In this document: in pieces, positions 8,019-16,943 of the stretch | Layout of the letters: the number at the start of each line of letters is the position of its first letter | Numbering within the stretch: position 1 is the stretch's first letter | From: Deltaproteobacteria bacterium | GTDB taxonomy: Bacteria; Desulfobacterota; Syntrophobacteria; Syntrophobacterales; Syntrophobacteraceae | Assembly: GCA_021777755.1 (NCBI GenBank) | Contig: JAJYDE010000043.1 | Span: 1-34,790 of the forward strand | Direction: 5' to 3' | Length of the DNA: 34,790 bases | The notes under the pieces: model-generated | Seen by the model: only the letters and a program-made list of their open reading frames with translations | What the model was told of the DNA's origin: nothing | The model's database searches: none | Translations under genes and position numbers: made by a program

Positions 8019-8231
8019 ATGAAAACATATAAATGGCTGTTTCCGGTTTTTGTCATGGCGTTGACGCTTGCATTGGCGGGCGGCGCGGTATTTTCCACAA
8101 ATGCAACGGCCCGATGCGTTGTCGCGCAGCCTTCCGCCCATGCTCGCACAAGTGGTTCTTCCGTCAGCACCCACCCGGACTATGAGGCGGGCTTGCCATC
8201 ATTTCTGACTTGTCCTTTCTGCCGCGGTTGA
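8019..8231 (+). CDS. Small exported peptide with C-terminal CxxC
   Basis: 70 residues. A typical signal sequence (KTYKW, then a hydrophobic run to about residue 25, with likely cleavage at a small-residue site) precedes a roughly 40-residue polar tail ending TCPFCRG. ATG 8019 has a strong GAGAGGAG site 5 bp upstream, which rules against the ATG at 8004. A TTGACG hexamer at 7951 may be part of its promoter. The mature peptide has three cysteines, two in CPFC, suggesting a disulfide or metal site. I do not recognise a family. It is alone, facing the prkA-like operon. Confidence 0.6.
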   Translation: MKTYKWLFPVFVMALTLALAGGAVFSTNATARCVVAQPSAHARTSGSSVSTHPDYEAGLPSFLTCPFCRG

Positions 8232-8240
8232 GGCACGGTG

Positions 8241-8285
8241 GATACCCGCCCGCTCACCACGCGAGATTCCAACCGGACGGGTATC
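8241..8285. terminator. Inverted repeat between convergent genes
   Basis: GATACCCGCCCG (8241-8252) pairs with CGGACGGGTATC (8274-8285) with one mismatch and a 21-base loop. It lies between a plus-strand stop at 8231 and a minus-strand stop at 8314, so it may end transcription from both sides. No T-tract follows, so rho-independent function is unproven. Confidence 0.4.
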
Positions 8286-8313
8286 AGCCCGCAATGATCT
8301 TCCGAAACCAGCC

Positions 8314-10611
8314 TCACTGCTCCGTGAATTTTTTTGCCAGACCATTGTCGATCACGTACAGGCACACTTCCTTGGCGCTGTTTTCGGAGTAGCCGAAGCG
8401 GGCCCTGAGATTGCCCATGAGCAGGGAGACGTCCTCCCGGATCCGCTTGTCGTAGGTCTTGAAGCTTTCGGTCATGTAGTCTTTGACGGCGCCTCTGAAG
8501 TTGTCGTTTTTGAGGAAGGGATCGAGCACGTTTTCTTTCAGGTTATGGACATAGCGATCGTGCAGCGATTGATACAGGCCGGTTTGCGTAACATGTTTTC
8601 CTTCGATAAGAATCTCCCGGGCAAGGGTTTTGGAGGCGTAGATGTTTTGGGCCTCCTTTCGGAAAGCCTTGCGTTTTTCGGCCGGCGAACGATTCCCCAA
8701 AACTTTGCCCTCGATGGCGTCGAAGAGTTCCTCGGTTATTTTCAGCTCCTCGTTGGTATAGTGGCATTTCTGCGTCTGGCCGATTTCGAAGTTCACCGCG
8801 AACAGATAATTTTGAATCTGCCGGGAAATGTTTTCTTCATTGTAGTCATAGAGCGCTTCCTTTACCTCCTGCAGGATCGTATAGTCGTAGAGGGCGCTGA
8901 GGGCATCGAAAAAATCGGGTGCCACGGGCCCCTCCGCGCAGCAGTGCTTTTTGAAATAGATGTTCAACATGGCCATGGTGATGGGCTTATCCTTTTTCAT
9001 GTAAGCCTGGTAGAACTCGTTGAACATCCTGATCGAATCTCTTCCGGTAAATCCTCTATCCCCTTCGGACTCGGATTCGGCAATGATTTTGCGCCTCTTT
9101 TTCGCCGTGAAATTTTTTCGGTCCTCCTCGGAGAGCCAGGCGGGGATAACCCCGGCGTAAATGTCCATTTTTAGCAGCAAGAGATTCCTGTCGCAATAAT
9201 TGCGATAATGCCCCGGGTCGGGTATCCACTCGGCCATGGCCGTGGATTGGGGATTGAGTCTGGAGGAAATGATTATTTTAGCGAAATTTTCCAGGACCCT
9301 GGGAAGGAAATATTTTTGTATTTGATTGCCGAAGATGTTCTTATAGATTTTTATTTCAGTATTATAATCTAGCACATAAGGTATTTTCACATAGGTGATG
9401 CGATCCGCAAAAGACTGGGTATCCGAAATGTTCTCACGATCTTCGGGATTCATGAGGGCGAAGAAAAGCGAATTGACATTTTCCTCTATGGAATCGACTT
9501 TATGGACTCCCTCGCTTATGATTCCATGTAAATTGCCGAACCGCTCCTTGTTATGGTCCTTGATGTCCATTACGGCGTAGATGCCGTTATTGGTGTTGGC
9601 ATACCTGGAATAGAGGTAGCGCACTCTATTGCTGTCCATGAGCAGAGTATTGAGTTGGTTCTGGATATGGTCATCGCTTACGATATTCATTCTGTCGGGT
9701 CTATCACCGGGGTTGAATACGCTGATGCCCGTTCCGAGCCTCCTGTTGAATAGAGTTCTTCGGGCAAACACCATTTCGAAGACCTTCGACGGCGAGTCCA
9801 GAATATCGAGAAGGGCGTGGTATAAAGACTGGCAGATCGTACAGGGGCTGTCTTTAAACACCCATTCGTATTGTTTGTGAGAGAAGAGCTTGTGTTTGAA
9901 GGACCTGTCGGCGATCAAGGCCTCGAAGAAATCCTTGCGGTATGCCTTGGGAATCAGGAGCAGTGGACTGTCGTGGCTCGGGCAGGCGATTTCGAGCCAT
10001 TGTTTGCCTGCAAACTCCGCCGGCGCGGATTCGGGCGGTTTAAACTCTCCGGCGGAGCGGTCGACGATGTTTCGCAACTGCTCGACAAGAAGCTGCGCGG
10101 TCTGATCGGTCCCGTTTCCCAAAAGTTTTCTGTTAAGCCGCCAAACGGTTTCATAGCTTGCCCCTTCATCGGTTTCAGAATATTTTTCAAATTTCATCAG
10201 CACGTTGTTTAGAAACGTACTCTTTCCGCACCCGTGGGGTCCCTCGAAAATGTAGATTCTGTTTTGCCTGATACCGCGCCTGAAGGAGGAGATATGTTCC
10301 ATAAGCCTGTTTACGAAAAGGCGGTCACCGAAAAAGGGCCGGTCGGTTCCCTCTTCCAAAAGGCGGCTGCAGTCATAGGGGACGTACTTGATCGATTCGG
10401 GATCATCGGGGTATTCATCGACACCCAAATCGATGTAGCTGTGCATCATGTCATAGAACATCTGGAAGATATTGCGGAAGATACGTTCGGGGAAGGCGAC
10501 CGCAAGATCGATAAAGTCCGGGAAACTCAAAAGGGTTCTGCGTCCCCGTTCTTCTATTTTGGCGCAAAGTTCGCCAATGGCGCGTCGTCCATTTTCCATT
10601 TCAAACTCCAT
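8314..10611 (-). CDS. Second PrkA-type AAA+ serine kinase-like protein
   Basis: 765 residues. An N-terminal extension of about 95 residues precedes the PrkA AAA+ core. The P-loop GPHGCGKST lies at about 124-132. PrkA-family landmarks follow: a CPSHDSPLLLIP segment, a Cys pair in SPCTIC, then the ISVFNPGD and YVKIPYVLDYNTEIKIYK stretches that parallel YeaG. The C-terminal part is helical and charged. E. coli YeaG and Bacillus PrkA are serine kinases with an AAA+ fold; activity here is inferred. The ATG overlaps the spoVR stop codon (TGATG), so the two are coupled. It is clearly diverged from the operon's first PrkA and is not a recent duplicate. Confidence 0.85.
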   Translation of the reverse strand: MEFEMENGRRAIGELCAKIEERGRRTLLSFPDFIDLAVAFPERIFRNIFQMFYDMMHSYIDLGVDEYPDDPESIKYVPYDCSRLLEEGTDRPFFGDRLFVNRLMEHISSFRRGIRQNRIYIFEGPHGCGKSTFLNNVLMKFEKYSETDEGASYETVWRLNRKLLGNGTDQTAQLLVEQLRNIVDRSAGEFKPPESAPAEFAGKQWLEIACPSHDSPLLLIPKAYRKDFFEALIADRSFKHKLFSHKQYEWVFKDSPCTICQSLYHALLDILDSPSKVFEMVFARRTLFNRRLGTGISVFNPGDRPDRMNIVSDDHIQNQLNTLLMDSNRVRYLYSRYANTNNGIYAVMDIKDHNKERFGNLHGIISEGVHKVDSIEENVNSLFFALMNPEDRENISDTQSFADRITYVKIPYVLDYNTEIKIYKNIFGNQIQKYFLPRVLENFAKIIISSRLNPQSTAMAEWIPDPGHYRNYCDRNLLLLKMDIYAGVIPAWLSEEDRKNFTAKKRRKIIAESESEGDRGFTGRDSIRMFNEFYQAYMKKDKPITMAMLNIYFKKHCCAEGPVAPDFFDALSALYDYTILQEVKEALYDYNEENISRQIQNYLFAVNFEIGQTQKCHYTNEELKITEELFDAIEGKVLGNRSPAEKRKAFRKEAQNIYASKTLAREILIEGKHVTQTGLYQSLHDRYVHNLKENVLDPFLKNDNFRGAVKDYMTESFKTYDKRIREDVSLLMGNLRARFGYSENSAKEVCLYVIDNGLAKKFTEQ

Positions 10612-12239
10612 CACAGCAGTATCCTCGAAAGGCGCCTGTTTTTCATGGTGTAGAGCACCCTCTGCTGAGGCGGCTCCATCTCCGCGGGAGGGTGTGCCTC
10701 ACCGGGATGGATTTCACGCGCCCTTTCGACGGGCTCCGAGGTTTCGAGCTTTACCGGAGCGCCCCACAGGTATTCGATACCCATCATCGTGTTGGCGATG
10801 AACTCTTTTACCAGCGGTTTCCCCTCGAAACGGTGGTTGAGGTAGAGGCAGTTATCCTCCGTGTTGGACCGGTCGACTTCTATGAAGGGAGGATGATAGA
10901 GCTGTTCGAGGAGCATTTGCCGGTACTGCCCCGCTTCCCTGCTGCGAACGTAATACTCGCGGGTCCCCTTGTCGGGGTTGATTCTGATGCCGGTCACAAA
11001 GAGTTTGTGGCGATCGACGAATTGCTGGTCCACAAACCTGTTCAGGAACATGAAATCATCGTAATCTTCCCTGACTCCGAAGATATAGTCGAGGCCCGAA
11101 CCGGTGGCTTTATCGTAGTCGCGGCGAAGGCCGCTGTCTTGGATCCTTTGGAAATCGAAGGAGATCCTGCCCTTGTCGGCCATCTCTTCGATGTGGCTGA
11201 AAAGCCTCATCCCCAGGGCATACGGGTTTATGCCCACCCTTGGCAGGGAAGTGACGAAGGCATTTATCCGGGCAAAGCCCACCTCGTTGCCGCTGATGCG
11301 GTCGTCTAACAGGAAAAGCTTCTCGTGCCAGTAGCTGGCCCAGCCTTCGTTCAAAATTTTTGTGCGTATCTGGGGCTGAAAATAGAGCGAGGTCTTACGA
11401 ACTATTTCGATTACCGACTGCATCCAGCGGTTTTCTTCCGCTTGCAGGAAAGGGGAATTGAGCAACAGGAATTCAAGGAGATCCCGGGCTTGCCTTCGCC
11501 CCTTCCTTTTGTGTCTTCCGAAAAGAGCTTCAAATTCCGGATAAGTCCTTATGACCTGCGAGAAAAACAAGGTCTCGGCCATTTCGCCGTATTGGCGTAC
11601 CGCTTCGTTGTAGCGGTCGATCTCCTTCAAGTATTCGATGAGGTTGACATTTCGGACGGACTGCAGAAAAATGTCGAAGTAGAAATCGAGCTTTACCGAA
11701 GTCTTGATTTGCTGAGACTGGTTGATTTCGGACAGCTCGGAATGGAACCCCACGAGGTTGTCGATGCTGCGGCTGAATTCGATCACGTAGTCGACCCAGC
11801 GCCCCTTTTCGGAGCGAAGCATGGCTATGGCCCGCTTGTCGGAGAGGGCCCGCCCGGCGAAATCTTCCCCCCAGGTGTGTTTGAAGAACATGTTGTTTTG
11901 GAAAAAATCGATGTGGCCCAGCACGTGATAAAAAATCATCACATTCAGCCAGTCGGGATTGTTGTCGTTATAAAACGAGATGGCCGGGCGCGTATTGATG
12001 ACCGTCTCATAGGGGTTATTGGGGTAGAGTTCGTAGCGGCCTTTTTCCTTTAGCACTTCGATGTCGTTTACCCAGTAATCGTAGAGGGTGGGGATCATGT
12101 GCTTGGAGGAAAGCTCGATCAGGTCCTTATTGGTCACGATGTATTCGAGCGTTTCGTCTCCAAAGCGCAGCCCGCAATTTCGGGCTCGCTCCTTGCACCC
12201 TTCCATAATCTTCTTGGTGTGCTGATTGATTAGCTCCAT
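10611..12239 (-). CDS. spoVR: SpoVR-family protein
   Basis: 542 residues, recognisable by the N-terminal YDYWVNDIEV and the MIFYHVLGHIDFFQNN block, with histidines typical of the family, and a following WGEDFAGRALSDKRAIAMLR region. The C-terminus is Pro/Glu-rich. SpoVR is needed for cortex formation in Bacillus, but most proteobacterial homologues belong to non-sporulating cells and travel with PrkA and DUF444; the biochemical role is unknown. It lies 15 bp after the DUF444 stop, and its own stop overlaps the next start. Together these show a single operon. Confidence 0.93.
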   Translation of the reverse strand: MELINQHTKKIMEGCKERARNCGLRFGDETLEYIVTNKDLIELSSKHMIPTLYDYWVNDIEVLKEKGRYELYPNNPYETVINTRPAISFYNDNNPDWLNVMIFYHVLGHIDFFQNNMFFKHTWGEDFAGRALSDKRAIAMLRSEKGRWVDYVIEFSRSIDNLVGFHSELSEINQSQQIKTSVKLDFYFDIFLQSVRNVNLIEYLKEIDRYNEAVRQYGEMAETLFFSQVIRTYPEFEALFGRHKRKGRRQARDLLEFLLLNSPFLQAEENRWMQSVIEIVRKTSLYFQPQIRTKILNEGWASYWHEKLFLLDDRISGNEVGFARINAFVTSLPRVGINPYALGMRLFSHIEEMADKGRISFDFQRIQDSGLRRDYDKATGSGLDYIFGVREDYDDFMFLNRFVDQQFVDRHKLFVTGIRINPDKGTREYYVRSREAGQYRQMLLEQLYHPPFIEVDRSNTEDNCLYLNHRFEGKPLVKEFIANTMMGIEYLWGAPVKLETSEPVERAREIHPGEAHPPAEMEPPQQRVLYTMKNRRLSRILL

Positions 12240-12254
12240 TGCCTTGGTCCCGCG

Positions 12255-13577
12255 TCAGGAAAGTAGTTTTCTGATTCCCTCTATGAGCCGGACTTCCGTT
12301 GCGCTCTCGCCAACATTGTCCATTCGAATCGCCTGAGGAAATTCTTCGAGAAGGCCGGAGCCCGACAGATACTTTTCCACAACCGATGAGCCCCCGAGGT
12401 TCGATCCCGCGATGGTGACGCCCACCCTGTTGGCGTAGGCGAGAGTTTTTCTGATTTGGGGAAGCGTGTTTTGCCCCTCGGAATCCCAGTCGTCTCCGTC
12501 GGTGCCGTGGAAAACGTAGATATTGTAGTCCCGGGCAAGGCTTTCGGCCTCGACGATCTCGTTTACCAGCCGGTAGGCCGACTCGACCCGGGTTCCGCCC
12601 GCCACGATGGAGTTGTAGTAGGAGTAGAAATCGGGGACTTCCTTTGCCGTCGTATCATGGAGAATGAATCTGGTTTCCACCTGTCTTTCATACTGGTAGA
12701 GAAGCCAGCTGTAGATGAGCACGTGCTGGGTAACCACGGCCTCGGTGGGCTCACCGGCCATCGAACCCGAATAATCTCTCAGAAAAAAGATCATGGCCTG
12801 CGATTCATAATCCTTTTCCTTCGAAAGAATGCGGTAGACTTCGTCCTGGGGGGAAACCAGGAACTGCGAAGGGTCGATTTCCCCGTCATGAGCGATTTTG
12901 CCAAGACTGATATTGGTCTGGATGATTTTTTTAAGAGTGGCCTTTTTATCGAGCAACTGTCCGTTTCTGTCATGCCTGTCGGTCAGATCGTAGGTGTAGC
13001 GGGTAAGCGAGCGTTTCGAGCCCTTGTTTTTCAAATTGGGCAACTCGAATTTTTCCCCCAGGACTTTTCCAAGATCGTAGGCGCTCGATTCGATTTCATG
13101 CTCGGCGCCTTCCCCCTGGCCCGGCCCCGAACCCGAGCCTTCCCCGGAGCCATCGGCGGGCTCCTCTCCAATCACCTCCCCTTCTTCTCCTTGGCCCGTT
13201 CCGCCCGAGGAACTCTCTTCCCCCGGCTCCCCACCCCTTATGTCATGGATGAATTTTTCCTCAACCGTTGTGGGGACCAGGATGATTTTGTCCTTGCCTC
13301 CCCGGCCGGGCTTGACAAGCCTTCCGACTCGGATCTTTCGCGGAAAACCGTCTATTTCGCGCTGCTTGTCGCGTTCCAGGAGTTCGTCGATGGCGCTAAG
13401 GCTTTGAACGTGAGAAGCTAGGGAAGGCGATGAGTTTTGAATAAAAACCATGTCTCCACCCCAAAAGGCCAGGTCCTGAGCCCGAGGGCCAAAACCGGCC
13501 GGTTCGCTCGTTTGCTTCGCACGGTCCGAATGTTCTTCGGTCTTGATTTCAGCGGAATCGAAAATTCCTTTTTCCAT
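12255..13577 (-). CDS. DUF444/YeaH-like von Willebrand A domain protein
   Basis: 440 residues, close to E. coli YeaH. The N-terminal part carries a Gly/Glu/Ser-rich low-complexity linker, then a von Willebrand A-like domain with the metal-site motif RDYSGSM (DxSxS) and later conserved GGTRV and HGTDGDDWDSEG segments. YeaH is encoded with the kinase YeaG and is induced by starvation stress; it may act as a substrate or scaffold. ATG 13577 is chosen because AAAGAGG lies 6 bp upstream; an in-frame TTG at 13607 lacks a site. A 39-bp gap separates it from the first prkA. Confidence 0.92.
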   Translation of the reverse strand: MEKGIFDSAEIKTEEHSDRAKQTSEPAGFGPRAQDLAFWGGDMVFIQNSSPSLASHVQSLSAIDELLERDKQREIDGFPRKIRVGRLVKPGRGGKDKIILVPTTVEEKFIHDIRGGEPGEESSSGGTGQGEEGEVIGEEPADGSGEGSGSGPGQGEGAEHEIESSAYDLGKVLGEKFELPNLKNKGSKRSLTRYTYDLTDRHDRNGQLLDKKATLKKIIQTNISLGKIAHDGEIDPSQFLVSPQDEVYRILSKEKDYESQAMIFFLRDYSGSMAGEPTEAVVTQHVLIYSWLLYQYERQVETRFILHDTTAKEVPDFYSYYNSIVAGGTRVESAYRLVNEIVEAESLARDYNIYVFHGTDGDDWDSEGQNTLPQIRKTLAYANRVGVTIAGSNLGGSSVVEKYLSGSGLLEEFPQAIRMDNVGESATEVRLIEGIRKLLS

Positions 13578-13616
13578 GGGACGCCTCTTTGCCGTTTTTC
13601 CTGCCAATCACCCGGT

Positions 13617-15683
13617 TCAGTTCTCATCGGTTTTGGTGCAAAAGTATTCCACGGTTTTCTGGGCGCAGGTCCGGCAGTATCCCAGCTTTTCGAGCATGGC
13701 GTTTATAATGCGGTCATAGAGCTTCTGGTTTTCCTCGTTTGTGCGGTTGGCAAGGGCCCCTATCAGGCTGCCCGCCCCGGCGATATCCGATTTCAGCCGC
13801 ACATCGGTGACCGCTTTCACCAGTTCCAGATTGTCCATGAAATCGTAATCCCGATCGGTGGACATCTTCTGGCCGTAAATTTTGCGGATCGAGGTCCTGA
13901 AGGATTCCATCTGTTCCCTGGTCTTTAGCCCGAGCCGGTCTTCGACGCTTTGAATGTAGCGCTCGTCGATCTTTAGGGCCTTGAGTTCCCCGGTTTGCGG
14001 GTTTTTGTATTTCCACATGCGGTCGGGGCCGAGGTCCTCGGCGTCTATTCCGATTATCATGTTGACGTAGTTCATCACGTCTTTGCGGATGGCGTGGGGC
14101 TCATCCATATAGGCGTTGAACATCTCGGTCATGATCCGTTCCCGGTAGAGCCCCTTGGCGATGTTGAGATCGTCGAGAAACTTCGCCCGATCATTTACCT
14201 CCGAAACATAATCCAGGATCACCCGCTCGATGGACCTGAAGATGTCGTAGGCGAACATGCATTGCCCTTCGTTGGTCTCAGAGGTTTCCATGAGCAGTTG
14301 GACGGCCCTGCCCAGATTTCGCTGCCCCAGTCCCTTCTGGCCGAACCTCTTGGTGATATCGGCCTCATGGTTTAGCGAGTCGATCACCTCGGCAAGCGTC
14401 TTTATGCTCTTTTCCCCGGCGACTTCCCCGGCCGCGAGCTTCATCGTTTCGATGGGAGTCAGTTTTTCGGACTTGGGCAGCCGGCTCAGCACCACGGCCG
14501 CGGATGCGGCGCTGTTGAGATTGGGGTCCTGATGGAGCTTTTCCTTGGTCAGGGTCGTTTTGGCCTCGCTGCCTATGGCATAGGAGGTCAACTTTTCCTG
14601 GAGGCGGTAATCGGTGTTGTGGGCCACGTAGCATATCCTGCACCGATCGACGATGGGCGCCTCTTCTTTTTCCGCAAGGAACCTGTTGAATTCGGAGTTG
14701 TTGCTGGTGGCGATGATAAGTGTGTCGATGGGCCAGCGAAAGCCGTCGATTTCTATGTTCCGGTTCTGGATAACCCCCAGGTAGACCTGGACGAGGTCTT
14801 TTTTGTTCTTGAAGATTTCATCGCTGAAGTGGATGCCTCCCCCCGCGACCCGGGCCAGGGCGCCCCGCCTCAGATCGAACCGGTAGGGGTTGTTGAGATC
14901 CGAGATGTGCAGCAGCCTCTGGATCGATTCTTCTCCCAGAAGATCGACCGCCGATGAAGTAATCTTGTCCTTGGCCGAATATTTGCCGGTCATTGTGCCC
15001 ATGCTTTCGCTCAGGGGAACCGGCACGACTTCAAAAAAGCCGAGCAGCTTTTCGAGATCTCCCTTCGCATAGTCCCTTATCTCGTTCATGATGTAATCGC
15101 TGCATGCCCCGAGAGGCCTGAAGCTGAGATAGAGCTTTTCGATCTGTTCATCTGAAAACCCGGCCGATTCGGACAGAAACCGCCTGTTTTTCTCACTGGA
15201 CTCGAAAATATTCATGGCCAGGATCATGGGGTCTTCGAAGGTTTGAGACTGTAGGGACCTTATTTTGCCGTAGCTGCCAAGAGCCGCCAGGTTCTTGATG
15301 TTGAAGGTGTATCTGCGGTTTTCCTCGCGAGCCACAAAATTGCGGTACAGGGCGCACAGATAGTCGACGAAGAAGGTCTTTCCGTTGCCGGGTTCGCCAA
15401 CAAGGACGTAAGCCATTTCCCTCGATGAACCCCCTTCGGCGGCATCCTTTACGAACGAGACAAAACTGTTGATCTCGTCATACATTCCTATCACGTGTCT
15501 GGGCAAGGTCCGGAAGATCTTGAAATCATAGGTGCTCTTGCCGTTTACCATCACTTTTTCCGTTGCCAAGTGTTCATCGAGGATCATTCTGGCAACGGCC
15601 TGGTAGGCGTTTTCAAAACGTCTTTTCCCCTGCCTCACCTGCTCGATATGATATTGAAGGCTTCTGGCGTTGTTCGATTCCAT
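13617..15683 (-). CDS. prkA: PrkA/YeaG-family AAA+ serine kinase
   Basis: 688 residues. The Walker A motif GEPGNGKT (about 96-103) opens the AAA+ core. A GGGIHFSDEIFKNKKDLVQVYL block and an IIATSNNSEFNRF sensor segment match YeaG-type proteins. The C-terminus ends in a Cys cluster, CRTCAQKTVEYFC, resembling a half zinc-binding site. PrkA proteins phosphorylate serine in partner proteins under starvation. ATG 15683 has an AGGAG site 6 bp upstream, and family N-termini begin near this segment; in-frame starts up to 15755 exist but are less supported. It is first of four genes, followed by DUF444, spoVR and a second prkA-like gene. Confidence 0.92.
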   Translation of the reverse strand: MESNNARSLQYHIEQVRQGKRRFENAYQAVARMILDEHLATEKVMVNGKSTYDFKIFRTLPRHVIGMYDEINSFVSFVKDAAEGGSSREMAYVLVGEPGNGKTFFVDYLCALYRNFVAREENRRYTFNIKNLAALGSYGKIRSLQSQTFEDPMILAMNIFESSEKNRRFLSESAGFSDEQIEKLYLSFRPLGACSDYIMNEIRDYAKGDLEKLLGFFEVVPVPLSESMGTMTGKYSAKDKITSSAVDLLGEESIQRLLHISDLNNPYRFDLRRGALARVAGGGIHFSDEIFKNKKDLVQVYLGVIQNRNIEIDGFRWPIDTLIIATSNNSEFNRFLAEKEEAPIVDRCRICYVAHNTDYRLQEKLTSYAIGSEAKTTLTKEKLHQDPNLNSAASAAVVLSRLPKSEKLTPIETMKLAAGEVAGEKSIKTLAEVIDSLNHEADITKRFGQKGLGQRNLGRAVQLLMETSETNEGQCMFAYDIFRSIERVILDYVSEVNDRAKFLDDLNIAKGLYRERIMTEMFNAYMDEPHAIRKDVMNYVNMIIGIDAEDLGPDRMWKYKNPQTGELKALKIDERYIQSVEDRLGLKTREQMESFRTSIRKIYGQKMSTDRDYDFMDNLELVKAVTDVRLKSDIAGAGSLIGALANRTNEENQKLYDRIINAMLEKLGYCRTCAQKTVEYFCTKTDEN

Positions 15684-15750
15684 CTCCAGCTCCTGGCTTA
15701 CGATTTTTGGGCCGTTATGCATCAGACTCTCTAGGGTCGGCCACATGGGA

Positions 15751-15766
15751 TTCAATATTTATGCCA
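15751..15766 (-). promoter_or_regulatory. Sigma-54-like promoter element upstream of prkA
   Basis: On the minus strand TGGCAT-AAATA-TTGAA resembles the sigma-54 -24/-12 pattern (TGGCAC-N5-TTGCA), but the -12 GC is GA. It lies about 70 bp upstream of the prkA ATG. In E. coli the yeaGH genes have been linked to sigma-54, which makes the match notable; by sequence alone it is imperfect. Confidence 0.35.
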
Positions 15767-15785
15767 TACAGGCAATGCGGTTATC

Positions 15786-15807
15786 GGGGAAATACCCCGT
15801 TGCGGGG
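15786..15807. repeat. Nested inverted repeats upstream of the prkA operon
   Basis: GGGG (15786), CCCC (15795) and GGGG (15804) form two alternative short hairpins, 20-55 bp upstream of the sigma-54-like element. Possible regulator site. The rest of 15767-16076 holds no gene I can support. Confidence 0.3.
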
Positions 15808-16076
15808 CATGATCCGAAACTAGCCCGGGGCAGGCGAAACAGGGCTGCGAAAAACAAATTGTCGCCTCCCCCCCGGCAGCCCCGGCAGGACATTTTCTTG
15901 ACGCTGCGGGATGGATTCGCCCGGGAACCTGGCGCTCCATCGGCATATCTTGACCGGGAGGCTCGAAAATTTCCGAATGGCCTGGTCGATATGATACATG
16001 AACTTGCCGGTTTTGCCCAAGAGCAATTCCACCATCATCCGAAATTACAAACGATAGATGTCATGGATGTCAATAA

Positions 16077-16921
16077 GGGGAGCGGCCTGCGCGGGATTTG
16101 ACCCGCAAAAGGCACAAGTACTTCATCGGAGGCCTCGATCCTTGCGCTTCCATCGAGTTTGCCCGCGGTTGCCAATGGGATTGCTCCTTTTGCGGCGCAT
16201 GGACTTTCTACAATCGGACCTATCGGAGCGTGGCCCCGGAGATCGCCGCGCAAAATTTGGCGGCCATAAGCGAACCCGATGTGTTCATTACCGATGATGT
16301 CGCCTTGGTTCATCCCGAGCAAGGTTTCGCAATCGGCGGGGAGATTGAGAAGCGCGGGTTGCGCAAGAGGACCAATACGGGAATCAATTTCAGGGCGTTG
16401 GAAGCGGCCAGGAAGATAGGGCTGGTCGTTGCCCTCAACATCATTGCCGACCCGGACCGGGATGAAAATCGATTCGAGACGGTGCGCAACTGGGCGATGG
16501 ATGTCCCCGAAATAGTCCCCCTGACGGTGAAAACTCCTTACACCGGCACGGAAATCTGGTTCAAGCAGGCCCCGGAACTTACCACACTCGGTTATCGCCT
16601 GTTCGACATTCAGCATGCCGTCGTGCCAACAAGGCTTCCATTGAAGAAGTTCTACGAGGAACTGGTGCGTACGCAGGCTGTTCTAAACCGAAAACATCCG
16701 GGATCGAGGGGCCTGCGGGATGACTTCGGAATGGCGGCCGCACTAGCTTTTCAGGGGCAGACGAATTTTATCAACATGTTGTGGAAATTCAAAAAAGCGT
16801 ATCATCCGGCACGCCAACTAGCAGACCATGGGCGGCAAATCCGATACCGGCTCACCCCCCCCCGGCAAAAACCGCCCCGCCGCCTTCCCGCAAGGCCGCC
16901 TATATTCACGAAACGCACTGA
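16077..16921 (+). pseudogene. Decayed HpnR-like B12-binding radical SAM gene
   Basis: The readable part begins RPARDL, the join between the B12-binding and radical SAM domains of HpnR-type hopanoid C-3 methylases. It continues with KYFIGGLDPCASIEF and the cluster motif CQWDCSFC (Cx3Cx2C). Three lesions are seen. The B12 domain is absent, with a TAA at 16074 just upstream. About 45 residues that the family carries after GLRKR are missing, the frame resuming at INFRALEAARKIGL. At a 9-C run (16855-16863) the frame slips: one more C would give a short tail ending at TGA 16919-16921, like the family C-terminus. The identification as HpnR rests on remembered family sequence; any close B12 radical SAM methylase is possible. 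Confidence 0.65.
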
Positions 16922-16943
16922 TGGAACAGCAAGGTTTTCAACA

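Noticed and set aside
15670-16101. Plus-strand open frame before the radical SAM remnant
   Set aside because: Not in frame with the remnant and overlaps the prkA start; no family features, so not taken as the missing B12 domain.
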